NCBI RefSeq assembly: GCF_003852525.1
Contig: NZ_QAJL01000002.1
Span: 952,097-1,016,096 of the forward strand
From: Pedobacter sp. KBW06
GTDB lineage: Bacteria; Bacteroidota; Bacteroidia; Sphingobacteriales; Sphingobacteriaceae
Length of the DNA stretch: 64,000 nt
Direction of reading: 5' to 3'
Part shown: positions 52,081-61,122 of the stretch, one piece after another
Layout of the letters: each line of letters begins with the position of its first letter
How positions within the stretch are numbered: the first letter of the stretch is position 1
The notes under the pieces: generated by a model
Database searches by the model: none
Told to the model about the DNA's origin: nothing
What the model saw: the letters and a program-made list of their open reading frames with translations, nothing else
Made by a program: the position numbers and the translations under genes

Positions 52081-53331
52081 TTGGATTTCAAAGATTTTAA
52101 TTTTAACCCCGACTTACTAGAGGGTTTATTAGCGATGGGTTTTCGCAACGCTACGCCCATCCAGCAAGAAGCTATTCCGCTTATCCTAGATAAAAAAGAC
52201 TTAATTGCCTGTGCACAAACAGGTACGGGGAAAACAGGCGCTTATTTGTTGCCGATCATGAACATGATCAGTCAGACAGAAGACCGTCATAACAATACCC
52301 TGATATTAGCACCTACCCGGGAACTTGCCCAGCAAATTGATTTGCAGGTAGAAGCACTTTCCTATTTCACCAACATCAGCTCCTTAACGGTTTATGGTGG
52401 TGGTGATGGCATTGCCTATGAGCAGCAAAAACGCTCGATGCGCGAAGGGGTAGATATCATTATTGCCACTCCGGGACGTTTGATCTCTCACCTTTCTTCG
52501 GGCCTGCTGAAACTGGATCAGCTTCAGCACCTGGTATTGGATGAAGCAGACAGAATGCTGGACATGGGCTTTTACGATGATATCATGCGTATTGTCAGCT
52601 TCCTTCCTGAGAAAAGACAAACGGTATTGTTCTCTGCAACGATGCCTCCTAAAATAAGAACCCTTGCCGGCAGGTTGCTGAAGCAGCCGGAAGAAATCAG
52701 CATTGCGATTTCTAAACCTGCCGCAGGAATCAACCAACAGGCCTACCTTGTTCATGATGCCCAGAAAGTAAAGTTACTGACAGAGCTGATGAAAAATGTA
52801 GATTTCCCAAGCATTCTGATCTTCGCGTCGACAAAGGAAAAGGTGAAAAATCTGGGAAAGGTTTTCCGTGGCTTAGGTTTTAAAGCTGAAGCTTTCCATT
52901 CTGACCTTGGTCAAAAAGAACGTGAGGCCATTTTGTCGGAATTCAAGAACAAAAGGGTTCCTGTACTGATCGGAACGGATGTATTGTCGAGAGGAATTGA
53001 TGTGGAAGGAATCAGTCTGGTAATCAATTTTGATGTGCCTCATGATCCGGAAGATTATATCCACAGGATTGGAAGAACTGCCAGAGCAGCGACCACAGGT
53101 ACGGCGATCACCCTGGTGAACGATAAAGACAAACGTAAGTTTGCTAATATTGAAAAGCTGATCGATAAAAAGATCGACAGAATGCCACTTCCGGAACACC
53201 TTGGAGAAGCACCTGCCGACACTCCGGTCAGTGCCTCAACAGAAAGAAAATACGATAAAAAGAAACCGCAGCGTAAATTCTGGAAGAAAAAGCCTAAAAC
53301 TGCAGGTGCCGCAGGCCCCGCTAAAGAATAA
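52081..53331 (+). CDS. RhlE-like DEAD-box RNA helicase
   Basis: This 416-residue helicase starts with TTG at 52081 (MDFKDFNFNPDLL), needed because the Q-motif phenylalanine lies before the next methionine. Motifs: Q motif ATPIQQEAIP, I AQTGTGKT (45-52), II DEAD (VLDEADRMLDMGF), III SAT, VI HRIGRTARA. A basic tail (KKKPQRKFWKKKPK) follows. Probable role: remodelling of structured RNA in ribosome assembly or RNA decay, in the cytoplasm. An approximate -7 element TACTTTTA (one mismatch) lies about 30 bp upstream. Confidence 0.92.
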   Translation: MDFKDFNFNPDLLEGLLAMGFRNATPIQQEAIPLILDKKDLIACAQTGTGKTGAYLLPIMNMISQTEDRHNNTLILAPTRELAQQIDLQVEALSYFTNISSLTVYGGGDGIAYEQQKRSMREGVDIIIATPGRLISHLSSGLLKLDQLQHLVLDEADRMLDMGFYDDIMRIVSFLPEKRQTVLFSATMPPKIRTLAGRLLKQPEEISIAISKPAAGINQQAYLVHDAQKVKLLTELMKNVDFPSILIFASTKEKVKNLGKVFRGLGFKAEAFHSDLGQKEREAILSEFKNKRVPVLIGTDVLSRGIDVEGISLVINFDVPHDPEDYIHRIGRTARAATTGTAITLVNDKDKRKFANIEKLIDKKIDRMPLPEHLGEAPADTPVSASTERKYDKKKPQRKFWKKKPKTAGAAGPAKE

Positions 53332-53391
53332 ACGCTAAAAATAATAGCATTCAGGGAGGGGATTTGCGATTAAGGTATTATCTTTACCTAT

Positions 53392-54672
53392 ATGCAAAAC
53401 CTACCTCCTTTAGCAGAACGTATGCGTCCAAAAAATTTGGATGAATACGTTGGTCAGAAGCACTTAGTAGGTCCTGATGCCGTATTACGTAAAGCAATTC
53501 AAAGCGGACAGCTCCCTTCTATGATCTTCTGGGGCCCGCCCGGTGTCGGTAAAACTACACTGGCCTATATCATATCGCAAACACTTGACCGTCCTTTTTT
53601 TAACCTTAGTGCCATCAATTCAGGGGTTAAAGACATCAGGGATGTGATCGACAGAGCCGCATTGCTCAAAGACAGCCTGATGGGGCTCCCGATCCTTTTT
53701 ATTGATGAGATCCATCGTTTCAGCAAATCACAGCAGGACAGTTTACTGGGAGCTGTGGAAAGAGGACTGGTGACCTTAATCGGTGCCACCACAGAAAATC
53801 CTTCTTTCGAAGTCATCTCCGCATTACTTTCCCGCTCGCAGGTCTATATCTTAAAATCTCTTGATGAGGAAGAACTTTCCGGATTGCTGCAAACTGCCAT
53901 TACTCAGGATGTAGTGCTGAAGGAAAAGAAAATCACGATCAAAGAACATGAGGCTTTGATCCGCTTATCCGGGGGAGACGCAAGGAAACTATTAAATGTA
54001 CTGGAAATTGCCGTTAATGGTATTGGCGGAGATAAAATTGTGCTCAGAAACGAAAATGTACTGGAGCATGCACAGCAAAACCTGGCGCTGTATGATAAGG
54101 CAGGAGAGCAACATTACGATATTATTTCCGCTTTCATTAAGTCGATCAGGGGCAGTGACCCCAATGCAGCAGTATATTGGCTGGCAAGGATGATTGAAGG
54201 AGGAGAAGATCCGCTGTTCATCGCCCGCCGCCTGCTGATCCTTGCTTCGGAGGACATCGGGAACGCGAATCCCAACGCCTTGCTGCTGGCCAACAATTGC
54301 TTTCAGGCAGTGAATGTGATCGGTTATCCAGAGGCAAGGATCATTCTTTCCCAGGCGGTAACCTATATGGCTTCTTCCGTAAAAAGCAATGCCTCTTATG
54401 AAGCGATCAATAAAGCTCAGGCACTGGTGAAACAGACCGGAAACCTGCCTGTACCTTTACACATCAGAAATGCACCGACGAAACTGATGAAAAACATCGG
54501 CTACGGGAAGGATTATCAATATGCGCATGGGTATGAGGGTAATTTCTCTGAACAGGAGTATTTCCCGGAAATCCTGTCGGGCACAAAACTATATGACCCG
54601 GGGAAAAATCCGGCGGAGGACAAACTGAGAGAGAAGTTGAAACAGAACTGGAAAAATAAATACAATTATTAA
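53392..54672 (+). CDS. rarA: Replication-associated recombination protein A
   Basis: This 426-residue AAA+ protein has Walker A GPPGVGKTT (48-56), Walker B LFIDEIHRFS, sensor 1 ATTENPSF and the arginine-rich sensor 2 region LSGGDARKLLNVLE. The C-terminal part includes VYWLARMIEGGEDPLFIARRL, the MgsA/RarA C-terminal domain. Known role: it acts at stalled replication forks. It is followed after one base by an integral membrane gene and an ABC ATPase, an unusual operon partner. Confidence 0.94.
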   Translation: MQNLPPLAERMRPKNLDEYVGQKHLVGPDAVLRKAIQSGQLPSMIFWGPPGVGKTTLAYIISQTLDRPFFNLSAINSGVKDIRDVIDRAALLKDSLMGLPILFIDEIHRFSKSQQDSLLGAVERGLVTLIGATTENPSFEVISALLSRSQVYILKSLDEEELSGLLQTAITQDVVLKEKKITIKEHEALIRLSGGDARKLLNVLEIAVNGIGGDKIVLRNENVLEHAQQNLALYDKAGEQHYDIISAFIKSIRGSDPNAAVYWLARMIEGGEDPLFIARRLLILASEDIGNANPNALLLANNCFQAVNVIGYPEARIILSQAVTYMASSVKSNASYEAINKAQALVKQTGNLPVPLHIRNAPTKLMKNIGYGKDYQYAHGYEGNFSEQEYFPEILSGTKLYDPGKNPAEDKLREKLKQNWKNKYNY

Positions 54673-54673
54673 T

Positions 54674-56152
54674 ATGCTGGGAACTTTTCTGGACCATCAA
54701 TGGAAGGCCTTCTGGCGTTCGAAAAATAAAGGAGGCACCATTGCAACTCAAATATTTATAGGAATAATCGTGGTTTACCTTCTGGGTGTAGCCTTTTTCC
54801 TGGGTTTTGGCATGGAGGCTTTTATCACACAGTTCTTTCCCGGAAAAGATGTTTTTACCGTATTCAACGGGGTGATCCTTTATTATTTTGCAGCCGACTT
54901 TCTCATGCGTATGCAATTACAGGAGTTGCCAACCCTGAGTATTGTTCCCTACCTGCACCTTAAAATCCCAAAGCAAAAAATCGTAAACTTCCTGAATACA
55001 AGGGCCCTGTTTTCTGCTTTTAATGTATTACCGCTCTTTTTGTTCCTGCCCTTTTGCGCAACCGCCATATCAGATGTATACGATTCTTTTACGGCCTTAA
55101 TGTATGTGGTTTCTATTCTTTCCTTAACGGTTTTCAACAATTATGCAGCTTTATATATTAAGAGACGAAGCATTCAGAATTTGAAAATTGTTCCATTGGT
55201 ATTCTTGCTCATCATCGCCTTAGGGCTCCTTGAATATTTTAAGGTCTTCTCCATCTCTGCCATCTCTAACCGGGTGTTTGGCTTTGTAACCACTTATCCC
55301 CTGGCAGGATTTGGCTTTACCCTTTTTGCCGTATTGACGTATCAGCTCAATGCAAGGTATCTCCGGAGTAATTTATATGTAGAGGAACTGAGTAAAAATG
55401 AAGCAAAAAAGACAAGTACAGACTACCCTTTCCTGGACCGGTTTGGAGAGATTGGCACCCTGGTCGCATTGGAGCTGAAACTGATCCTCAGAAATAAAAG
55501 AAGCCGTTCGGCCGTAACGATGAGCTTATTGTTCCTGTTCTATGGTTTTCTGTTTTATAAAAAGGAATTGCTGGATCAGGACAAACTGGAACTGATGTTA
55601 TTTGCCTCGGTATTTATGACCGGAAATTGCATCAGTATTTACGGACAGTTTATGTTCGGCTGGCAATCCTCCCATTTTGACGGGCTGATGGCCAACAAAA
55701 TAGACATCAGAAATTTCATCAAGGCAAAGTTCCTGATGTTTACCCTCTTTTCTACTTTTACCACGTTAATTGCCTGCCTATATGGATTCCTGAGCTGGAA
55801 AATTCTGGTGATCCAGTTTGCGGCGTATTTATATAATATAGGAATAGGAACAGTGATCGTCTTGTATTTTGCCACAAGAAATTACAGGTCAATGGACCTG
55901 AGCAAGGGATCAACCTTTAATTTCCAGGGAGTAGGTGCCAGCCAGTGGGTGCTGGGACTGCCCTATTTCTTAGCTCCATATGTCATCCTTCTTCCTTTCT
56001 CCTTATCGGGCGCTCCATACTGGGGGTTCATTGCATTGGGAGCTTGCGGACTAACGGCCTGCTTAACCCGCGAATTCTGGGTCAGTTTTATCGTAAATGA
56101 GTTCAATAAAAGAAAACACAAGATTACCGAAGGCTTTAGAGAGAAATCATGA
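54674..56152 (+). CDS. DUF5687 polytopic membrane protein, ABC permease candidate
   Basis: This 492-residue protein has about ten hydrophobic segments, the first at about 23-48, then pairs through the chain to about 465. It resembles the DUF5687 family; no function is established. Its last 4 bp overlap an ABC ATPase gene (ATGA), so the two almost certainly form one exporter, with this as the membrane subunit. It follows rarA by one base. The substrate is unknown. Confidence 0.8.
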   Translation: MLGTFLDHQWKAFWRSKNKGGTIATQIFIGIIVVYLLGVAFFLGFGMEAFITQFFPGKDVFTVFNGVILYYFAADFLMRMQLQELPTLSIVPYLHLKIPKQKIVNFLNTRALFSAFNVLPLFLFLPFCATAISDVYDSFTALMYVVSILSLTVFNNYAALYIKRRSIQNLKIVPLVFLLIIALGLLEYFKVFSISAISNRVFGFVTTYPLAGFGFTLFAVLTYQLNARYLRSNLYVEELSKNEAKKTSTDYPFLDRFGEIGTLVALELKLILRNKRSRSAVTMSLLFLFYGFLFYKKELLDQDKLELMLFASVFMTGNCISIYGQFMFGWQSSHFDGLMANKIDIRNFIKAKFLMFTLFSTFTTLIACLYGFLSWKILVIQFAAYLYNIGIGTVIVLYFATRNYRSMDLSKGSTFNFQGVGASQWVLGLPYFLAPYVILLPFSLSGAPYWGFIALGACGLTACLTREFWVSFIVNEFNKRKHKITEGFREKS

Positions 56153-56847
56153 TTTTAGAAATTTCAAATTTACAAAAGAGATACGGCAACAGAACCGTGG
56201 TAAACATTAGCGACTTACAGATCAATGCAGGTGAAACTGTTGGGATCGTGGGTAATAATGGTGCGGGAAAGACAACTTTGTTTAGAATGTTACTCGACCT
56301 GATCCGTCCGGACCAGGGAGAAATCTTATCTAAAGGAGAACAGGTAGCCCATGACGGACAATGGAAAGATTATACGGCCTCTTATCTTGATGAAGGTTAC
56401 CTGATCGATTACCTGACTTCAGAAGAGTATTTTGTCTTTATTGGAAGCTTACACAAAATGAGTGTTGCCCATGTGACGGATTACCTGAAACAATTTCAGG
56501 AGTTTTTTAACGAAGAGATCCTGGGTAAAGGCAAGTACATCCGGGATTTTTCAAAAGGGAATCAGAATAAGGTCGGGATTGCCGCAGCATTGATGCAGGC
56601 CCCAGAATTACTGGTATTGGATGAGCCTTTTGCAAATCTGGACCCGACTACTCAAATCAGGTTAAAGACCCTGATCAAATCATTGAAACAGGAACGAAAC
56701 ATGACGACCCTGATTTCCAGTCATGACCTGAATCATGTGACAGATGTTTGCGACCGGATCATTCTCATGGAAAAAGGGCTGATCATTAAAGACCTCCGTA
56801 CGAATGAGAATACTTTACAGGAATTGGAAGCCTATTTTTCCGGATAA
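56149..56847 (+). CDS. ABC transporter ATP-binding protein
   Basis: This 232-residue ATPase has Walker A GNNGAGKTT (about 35-43), signature-like DFSKGNQNKVGIA, Walker B LLVLDEPFANLDP and the switch SSHDLNHV. It is compact, with no extra C-terminal domain. It pairs with the overlapping DUF5687 membrane gene. Likely function: export of an unidentified molecule or lipid across the inner membrane. Confidence 0.92.
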   Translation: MILEISNLQKRYGNRTVVNISDLQINAGETVGIVGNNGAGKTTLFRMLLDLIRPDQGEILSKGEQVAHDGQWKDYTASYLDEGYLIDYLTSEEYFVFIGSLHKMSVAHVTDYLKQFQEFFNEEILGKGKYIRDFSKGNQNKVGIAAALMQAPELLVLDEPFANLDPTTQIRLKTLIKSLKQERNMTTLISSHDLNHVTDVCDRIILMEKGLIIKDLRTNENTLQELEAYFSG

Positions 56848-57030
56848 AACAGAACGCTTTACCTGAGTTGTACAGAATTGTAGTCAGTATTTGGCTGGAC
56901 AGTGCCGCTAAAATGACCTTTTGGCCGACATCTGAGTGTTAAAATATTCACATGACACAATAATTTTACAAAACAATAAGATTGGCATCAGGTTTGATTA
57001 AAGCTCAGAGTAAAATAAATAATAAAGATT

Positions 57031-57711
57031 ATGATTACTTCAAAATTTAAAATAGCAACATTTAGTATCGCTTTAGCCATGGGTGCAATGACATTTCAAG
57101 GTTGCGATAGTTTAACTAAAACCCAAAAAGGAGCTGGTATCGGTGCCGCTGCAGGTGGTGTTCTAGGTGCTATTATAGGCAAAAAAGCAGGTAATACTGC
57201 CGTTGGAGCTATCATTGGTGCTGCTGTAGGTGGTACTGCGGGTGGATTTATTGGAAAGAGAATGGATAAACAAGCTGCAGAGATTCAAAATGCAATCCCT
57301 AATGCTGAAGTAATCCGTGAAGGAGAAGGTATCATTGTAAAATTTGATAGTGGAATCCTTTTTGGTTTTGATAAATCTGACTTAACAGCTGCAGCAAAAA
57401 CAAACATTCAATCTTTGGCTGGTTCGATCAACCAATATCCTGGAACAGACATTAAAGTAATTGGTCATACTGATAATAAAGGTACAGAGACTTATAACAT
57501 GAGCCTTTCTGAAAGAAGAGCTGCTGCGGTTAAAGCATATGCAGTTTCTCAGGGAGTTCCGTCTTCACGTTTAATCACGGTAGGAAAAGGTTTCTCTGAA
57601 CCAATTGCAGACAATTCTACTGATGCAGGAAGAGCTGCTAACCGTAGGGTTGAGGTGGTTATCGTTGCAAACGATCAGTTGAAACAACAAGCCAAACAAC
57701 AAGGCAAATAA
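57031..57711 (+). CDS. OmpA-family lipoprotein with glycine zipper
   Basis: This 226-residue protein has a signal peptide and lipobox ending FQGC (C25), then a glycine-zipper segment (about 36-75; GAGIGAAAGGVLGAIIG). An OmpA-C peptidoglycan-binding domain follows (about 105-215; KVIGHTDNKGTETYNMSLSERR, then AANRRVEV). It anchors the outer membrane to peptidoglycan, like Pal. It stands alone, with a terminator behind it. Confidence 0.94.
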   Translation: MITSKFKIATFSIALAMGAMTFQGCDSLTKTQKGAGIGAAAGGVLGAIIGKKAGNTAVGAIIGAAVGGTAGGFIGKRMDKQAAEIQNAIPNAEVIREGEGIIVKFDSGILFGFDKSDLTAAAKTNIQSLAGSINQYPGTDIKVIGHTDNKGTETYNMSLSERRAAAVKAYAVSQGVPSSRLITVGKGFSEPIADNSTDAGRAANRRVEVVIVANDQLKQQAKQQGK

Positions 57712-57741
57712 TAAGCACATTTACATCTACCTATAAAAACG

Positions 57742-57774
57742 AAAACCCGTCGTACTCAGTACTTCGGGTTTTTT
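57742..57774 (+). terminator. Terminator after the OmpA lipoprotein gene
   Basis: AAAACCCG (57742-57749) pairs with CGGGTTTT (57765-57772), with an inner GTACT/AGTAC hairpin, followed by T's. It lies 30 bp after the stop. Confidence 0.8.
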
Positions 57775-57803
57775 ATTGCATTTTATTTTTTCGGGTTCTT
57801 ATT

Positions 57804-58148
57804 TTAAGAATAGATGTCCTCAAAATAATGGATCGCCAGAGATTTTAAGAGCAACTCCTGCTCCATCATCGCAAATGAAGGAACGGGTTTTACCAGTTTC
57901 CAATGTGGCCATCCATCCTGATCCAGTCCTTCCAGTTCATAGAATCCCATTTCACTTAACAAACGGCAGGTAGCGATGTGCATCAGCTCCTCCTTTTGAC
58001 GTTTACTGTACTTGCCAGGTCCTTTGCCCAATTCCTGCACACCGATTAAAAATAGCATGACCTTTAAATCGGGAATGTCAGAATCGAACTCCTGAGCTAT
58101 CTTTTGTTGCAAAACTTTCCATTTTGCGTGTATTTCTGCAGGTTTCAT
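57804..58148 (-). CDS. Conserved-looking small protein, function unknown
   Basis: From ATG 58148 the protein has 114 residues (MKPAEIHAKW), with no signal or membrane segment. The middle has a patterned helical segment (IGVQELGKGPGKYSKRQKEE) and a C-terminal aromatic-rich part (GWPHWKLVKPVP). I do not recognise a family. The start codon is just 4 nt after a perfect -7 element, which supports a real, expressed gene. Confidence 0.7.
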   Translation of the reverse strand: MKPAEIHAKWKVLQQKIAQEFDSDIPDLKVMLFLIGVQELGKGPGKYSKRQKEELMHIATCRLLSEMGFYELEGLDQDGWPHWKLVKPVPSFAMMEQELLLKSLAIHYFEDIYS

Positions 58149-58152
58149 GTGA

Positions 58153-58160
58153 CAAAGATA
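58153..58160 (-). promoter_or_regulatory. -7 element TATCTTTG for the small hypothetical gene
   Basis: This exact TAnnTTTG match on the minus strand ends 4 nt before the ATG at 58148, predicting a leaderless message. Confidence 0.5.
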
Positions 58161-58255
58161 CAAATTAGCTTTTGTGCTTTATTACATTAAGATTAAGCGT
58201 ATAGTAAAGCGTTTTTGCTATTTTTAGCCTACTAAAAGCAGCAAACAGATTACTT

Positions 58256-59269
58256 ATGGAAAAAGAAATAATAACAGGGCTGATGGCCTATGGAATGTCA
58301 GGAAAAGTCTTTCATGCCCCATTTGTACATGCCCATCCCGGTTTTAAATTACATGCAGTAACAGAAAGAAACCATAAGAACGCAGAAAACGATTATCCCG
58401 GAATCATCAGCTACAGCAGCATTGAAGAATTAATCGGAGATGAAAAGATCGAGCTGATCATCATCAATACGCCAAATAACACGCATTACGACTACGCCAA
58501 AAAAGCATTGGCGGCAGGAAAACATATTTTAGTTGAAAAACCTTTCGCTGCCAGCTCCGCTGAAGCAAAAGAAATTTTCAGCCTCGCAAAACAGCTGGAT
58601 AAAAAAGTACTTTTCTATCAAAACAGAAGATGGGACAGCGATTTCACTTCAGTACGCCAGGTGATTGAAAGCGGCAAACTGGGTAAACTGAGCGAAGTTC
58701 ATTTCCGCTACGACAGATACCGCTCCACCATCGGTGTAAAAAGCTTTAAGGAAGAACCGGTGGCAGCCAGTGGATTGATGTATGACCTTGGGCCACATTT
58801 GCTGGACCAGGCCCTGAGTATTTTCGGAAAGCCTGATTCTTTTCATAAAATTTTAGGGAAGAACCGTGTAGATACGAAGGTGGATGATTATTTTTCCATT
58901 CATCTGAGCTACCCGAATAGTGTCAATGTATTTGTTCATTCCAATATGATGGTGGTAGATGCTTTACCCGCTTTTGTAATTAATGGTACGCTTGGTTCTT
59001 TACATAAGGTAAGGGCAGACTCACAGGAAGAGCAATTGCTGAAAGGAATGAAAGTCTCCGATCCTGCTTATGGTATTGAAGCCGCGGGAACAGAAGGAAA
59101 ACTGACCTTAATTGATGAGCAGGGAAACAAAACGAAACAAGACATTCCTTCTCTGAGAGGAAGTTACCTGCCCCTGTTTGAAGCCGTATACCGAAGCCTT
59201 GCCCATCAGCAGCCCTACCCGGTAACTGAGGAGCAGGTGATTACTCAACTGGAAATCCTCGAAGCTTAA
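58256..59269 (+). CDS. Gfo/Idh/MocA-family oxidoreductase
   Basis: This 337-residue protein has an N-terminal Rossmann domain (LMAYGMSGKVFHAPF, IINTPNNTHYDYAKKAL) and the family catalytic lysine in HILVEKPF. The C-terminal dimerisation/substrate domain has DLGPHLLDQAL and the catalytic-type histidine around it. The GMSGKVFHAPF start is typical of the YdgJ/scyllo-inositol dehydrogenase branch, so a sugar or polyol dehydrogenase is likely; the substrate is not readable. The MtfA-like gene follows after 3 bp. Confidence 0.9.
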   Translation: MEKEIITGLMAYGMSGKVFHAPFVHAHPGFKLHAVTERNHKNAENDYPGIISYSSIEELIGDEKIELIIINTPNNTHYDYAKKALAAGKHILVEKPFAASSAEAKEIFSLAKQLDKKVLFYQNRRWDSDFTSVRQVIESGKLGKLSEVHFRYDRYRSTIGVKSFKEEPVAASGLMYDLGPHLLDQALSIFGKPDSFHKILGKNRVDTKVDDYFSIHLSYPNSVNVFVHSNMMVVDALPAFVINGTLGSLHKVRADSQEEQLLKGMKVSDPAYGIEAAGTEGKLTLIDEQGNKTKQDIPSLRGSYLPLFEAVYRSLAHQQPYPVTEEQVITQLEILEA

Positions 59270-59272
59270 ATT

Positions 59273-60052
59273 ATGCAGGCCTTTTTTATCCTTATTCCGA
59301 TCCTTTTACTGGTGATCTATTTCATCTTTAGAAAAGACAACCATAAAAATTATGTAAGCCTTAGTGAGGCCGATAAACAACTGCTGTTCCAGCATGTGAC
59401 CTATTACCAGCACCTGACGGTAGATGACCGGATCAGATTTGAGCATAGAATCTCTGCCTTTCTGAGCGGAATCCATGTAGAAGGTGTGGGCACAGCGGTG
59501 ACCGTACTGGATAAACTCCTGATTGCTTCAAGCGCCGTAATTCCGGTCTTTGGCTTCGAAGACTGGAGGTATGACAACCTGACGAACGTGTTGCTGTATC
59601 CGGATACCTTTAATAAAGATTTTCAATATGAAGGAGGCGACCGGAATATTCTGGGCATGGTGGGAACCGGCTATATGAACGGGCAAATGATCTTGTCCAG
59701 ATCAGCATTGCTGCAGGGCTTCTCCAATGCGGCCGACAAAGAGAATACAGCCATCCATGAATTTGTACACCTGGTAGACAAATCAGACGGGGCAACAGAT
59801 GGGGTTCCTGAAAATCTGATGAAGCATGAATACACCATCCCATGGATCAAAATGATCCATGAGGAGATGCATAAAATTGAACAGGGAAAATCAGACATTA
59901 ACCCTTATGCGATAACCAATGAGGCAGAGTTTTTTGCCGTGGTATCAGAATATTTCTTTGAGAAACCAGATCAGTTCAAGTCGAAACATCCGGAGCTTTA
60001 TGAAAGCTTATCGATGATGTTTTTACAGGACCTGGCGAAAAAAGACCTATAA
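59273..60052 (+). CDS. MtfA-like zinc-dependent peptidase (M90)
   Basis: This 259-residue protein has one N-terminal membrane span (about 3-20) and a zinc peptidase motif H162-E-F-V-H166 (TAIHEFVHLVDKSDG), with a second acidic ligand site further on (NEAEFFAVVSEYFFE). It matches the M90/MtfA family; in enterobacteria MtfA modulates Mlc and sugar uptake, but there is no Mlc or PTS here. It is 3 bp after the oxidoreductase gene and overlaps the convergent hydrolase gene by 6 bp. Confidence 0.88.
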   Translation: MQAFFILIPILLLVIYFIFRKDNHKNYVSLSEADKQLLFQHVTYYQHLTVDDRIRFEHRISAFLSGIHVEGVGTAVTVLDKLLIASSAVIPVFGFEDWRYDNLTNVLLYPDTFNKDFQYEGGDRNILGMVGTGYMNGQMILSRSALLQGFSNAADKENTAIHEFVHLVDKSDGATDGVPENLMKHEYTIPWIKMIHEEMHKIEQGKSDINPYAITNEAEFFAVVSEYFFEKPDQFKSKHPELYESLSMMFLQDLAKKDL

Positions 60053-61036
60053 ACTGCCTAATAAGGCAACATTGAATTCTGTGGGTATTTCTATATGAGG
60101 GATGTGCCCACAGCCTTCAAACTCCACGATCTTAGCACCTGGAATTTTCGCGGCAGTCTGCTTTCCAAGAAAGCGATATTGTCCGTGTAAGGCTTGCTGA
60201 TCAGGGCTGAGTAAACCTTTCCCTACAATGGTCTTGTCTTCCTTACCAATAAACAATATGGTAGGAACACGGACATTGATGAACTCATGTACAACAGGCT
60301 GCTCATAGATCATGGTAAAAGTCATCGCAGCAACTTTAGCCCACCTTGGAAAATCAGCGCTATTGGTTACCCCTCCGGCAATACGGACCAATTCATCATA
60401 TTCTGGTTTCCAAACGGTAAAATATGAACTCTGGTAGTACTTTTTTGTGCTCTCGGCAGTGGCTTTTAACTCTGTTTTATATTGATCGTCTGTACTTACA
60501 TAGGGAATAAAGCTCCGGTAATCTTCCAGTCCGATTGGGTTTTCCAATAATAATTTCTCTGTCCTTTCCGGATATAACAAGGCAAACCGGGTAGCCAGCA
60601 TTCCTCCCATAGAATGACCAAGGATACTCGCTTTCTGAATGCCTAATGTATCGAGTAATGCTTTATTCCAGCGGGCCATCTGGTGGAAACTATAATGAAT
60701 GAAGGCCTTTGAAGATTTCCCAAAACCAATCTGATCGGGAACAATTACCCTAAATCCTCTTTCTCTTAATGCTTTAATGGTATTTGTCCAGTAATACCCG
60801 CCAAAGTTCTTCCCATGAAAGAGTACAACCGTTCTTCCGTTCGGCGCGTTGAGCGGCGCTACATCCATATAGGCCATCCGCAAGTCCTGCCCCTCTGTAT
60901 GGATCGGGAAATATTTTACGGGATAATTGTATTTAACGTTTTCTAAAGTGATGGACAAAGTATCCGTTTGCTGCGCTCTGACAGCTGTAGCGGCAAAAAG
61001 TAATAAGAAGTAAAGTGAAATTTTCTGGTAGAACAT
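60047..61036 (-). CDS. Secreted alpha/beta hydrolase
   Basis: From ATG 61036 the protein has 329 residues with a signal peptide (MFYQKISLYFLLLFAATA) ending near VRAQ. The alpha/beta-hydrolase fold shows the oxyanion HGKNFGG, the nucleophile S142 in GHSMGG, and the catalytic histidine in CGHIPHIE. The ester or amide substrate cannot be deduced. An upstream in-frame ATG at 61060 would add eight residues before the signal. The 3' end overlaps the MtfA-like gene by 6 bp. Confidence 0.88.
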   Translation of the reverse strand: MFYQKISLYFLLLFAATAVRAQQTDTLSITLENVKYNYPVKYFPIHTEGQDLRMAYMDVAPLNAPNGRTVVLFHGKNFGGYYWTNTIKALRERGFRVIVPDQIGFGKSSKAFIHYSFHQMARWNKALLDTLGIQKASILGHSMGGMLATRFALLYPERTEKLLLENPIGLEDYRSFIPYVSTDDQYKTELKATAESTKKYYQSSYFTVWKPEYDELVRIAGGVTNSADFPRWAKVAAMTFTMIYEQPVVHEFINVRVPTILFIGKEDKTIVGKGLLSPDQQALHGQYRFLGKQTAAKIPGAKIVEFEGCGHIPHIEIPTEFNVALLGSL

Positions 61037-61098
61037 AGGTACGATTTTAGGAAAAAACAATAAAAGGGATCGAAAGTTCTAAACTTAAGCATTATTTA

Positions 61099-61106
61099 TA
61101 ATTTTG
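61099..61106 (+). promoter_or_regulatory. -7 element TAATTTTG for hutH
   Basis: This is an exact TAnnTTTG match 16 nt before ATG 61123. Confidence 0.5.
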
Positions 61107-61122
61107 CAGAAATATAAAAAGT

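Noticed and set aside
56991..57007. Sigma-54-like TTGGCAT-N5-TTGAT before the OmpA gene
   Set aside because: The invariant GC of the -12 element reads GA and the -24 element is also imperfect, so I do not call it.
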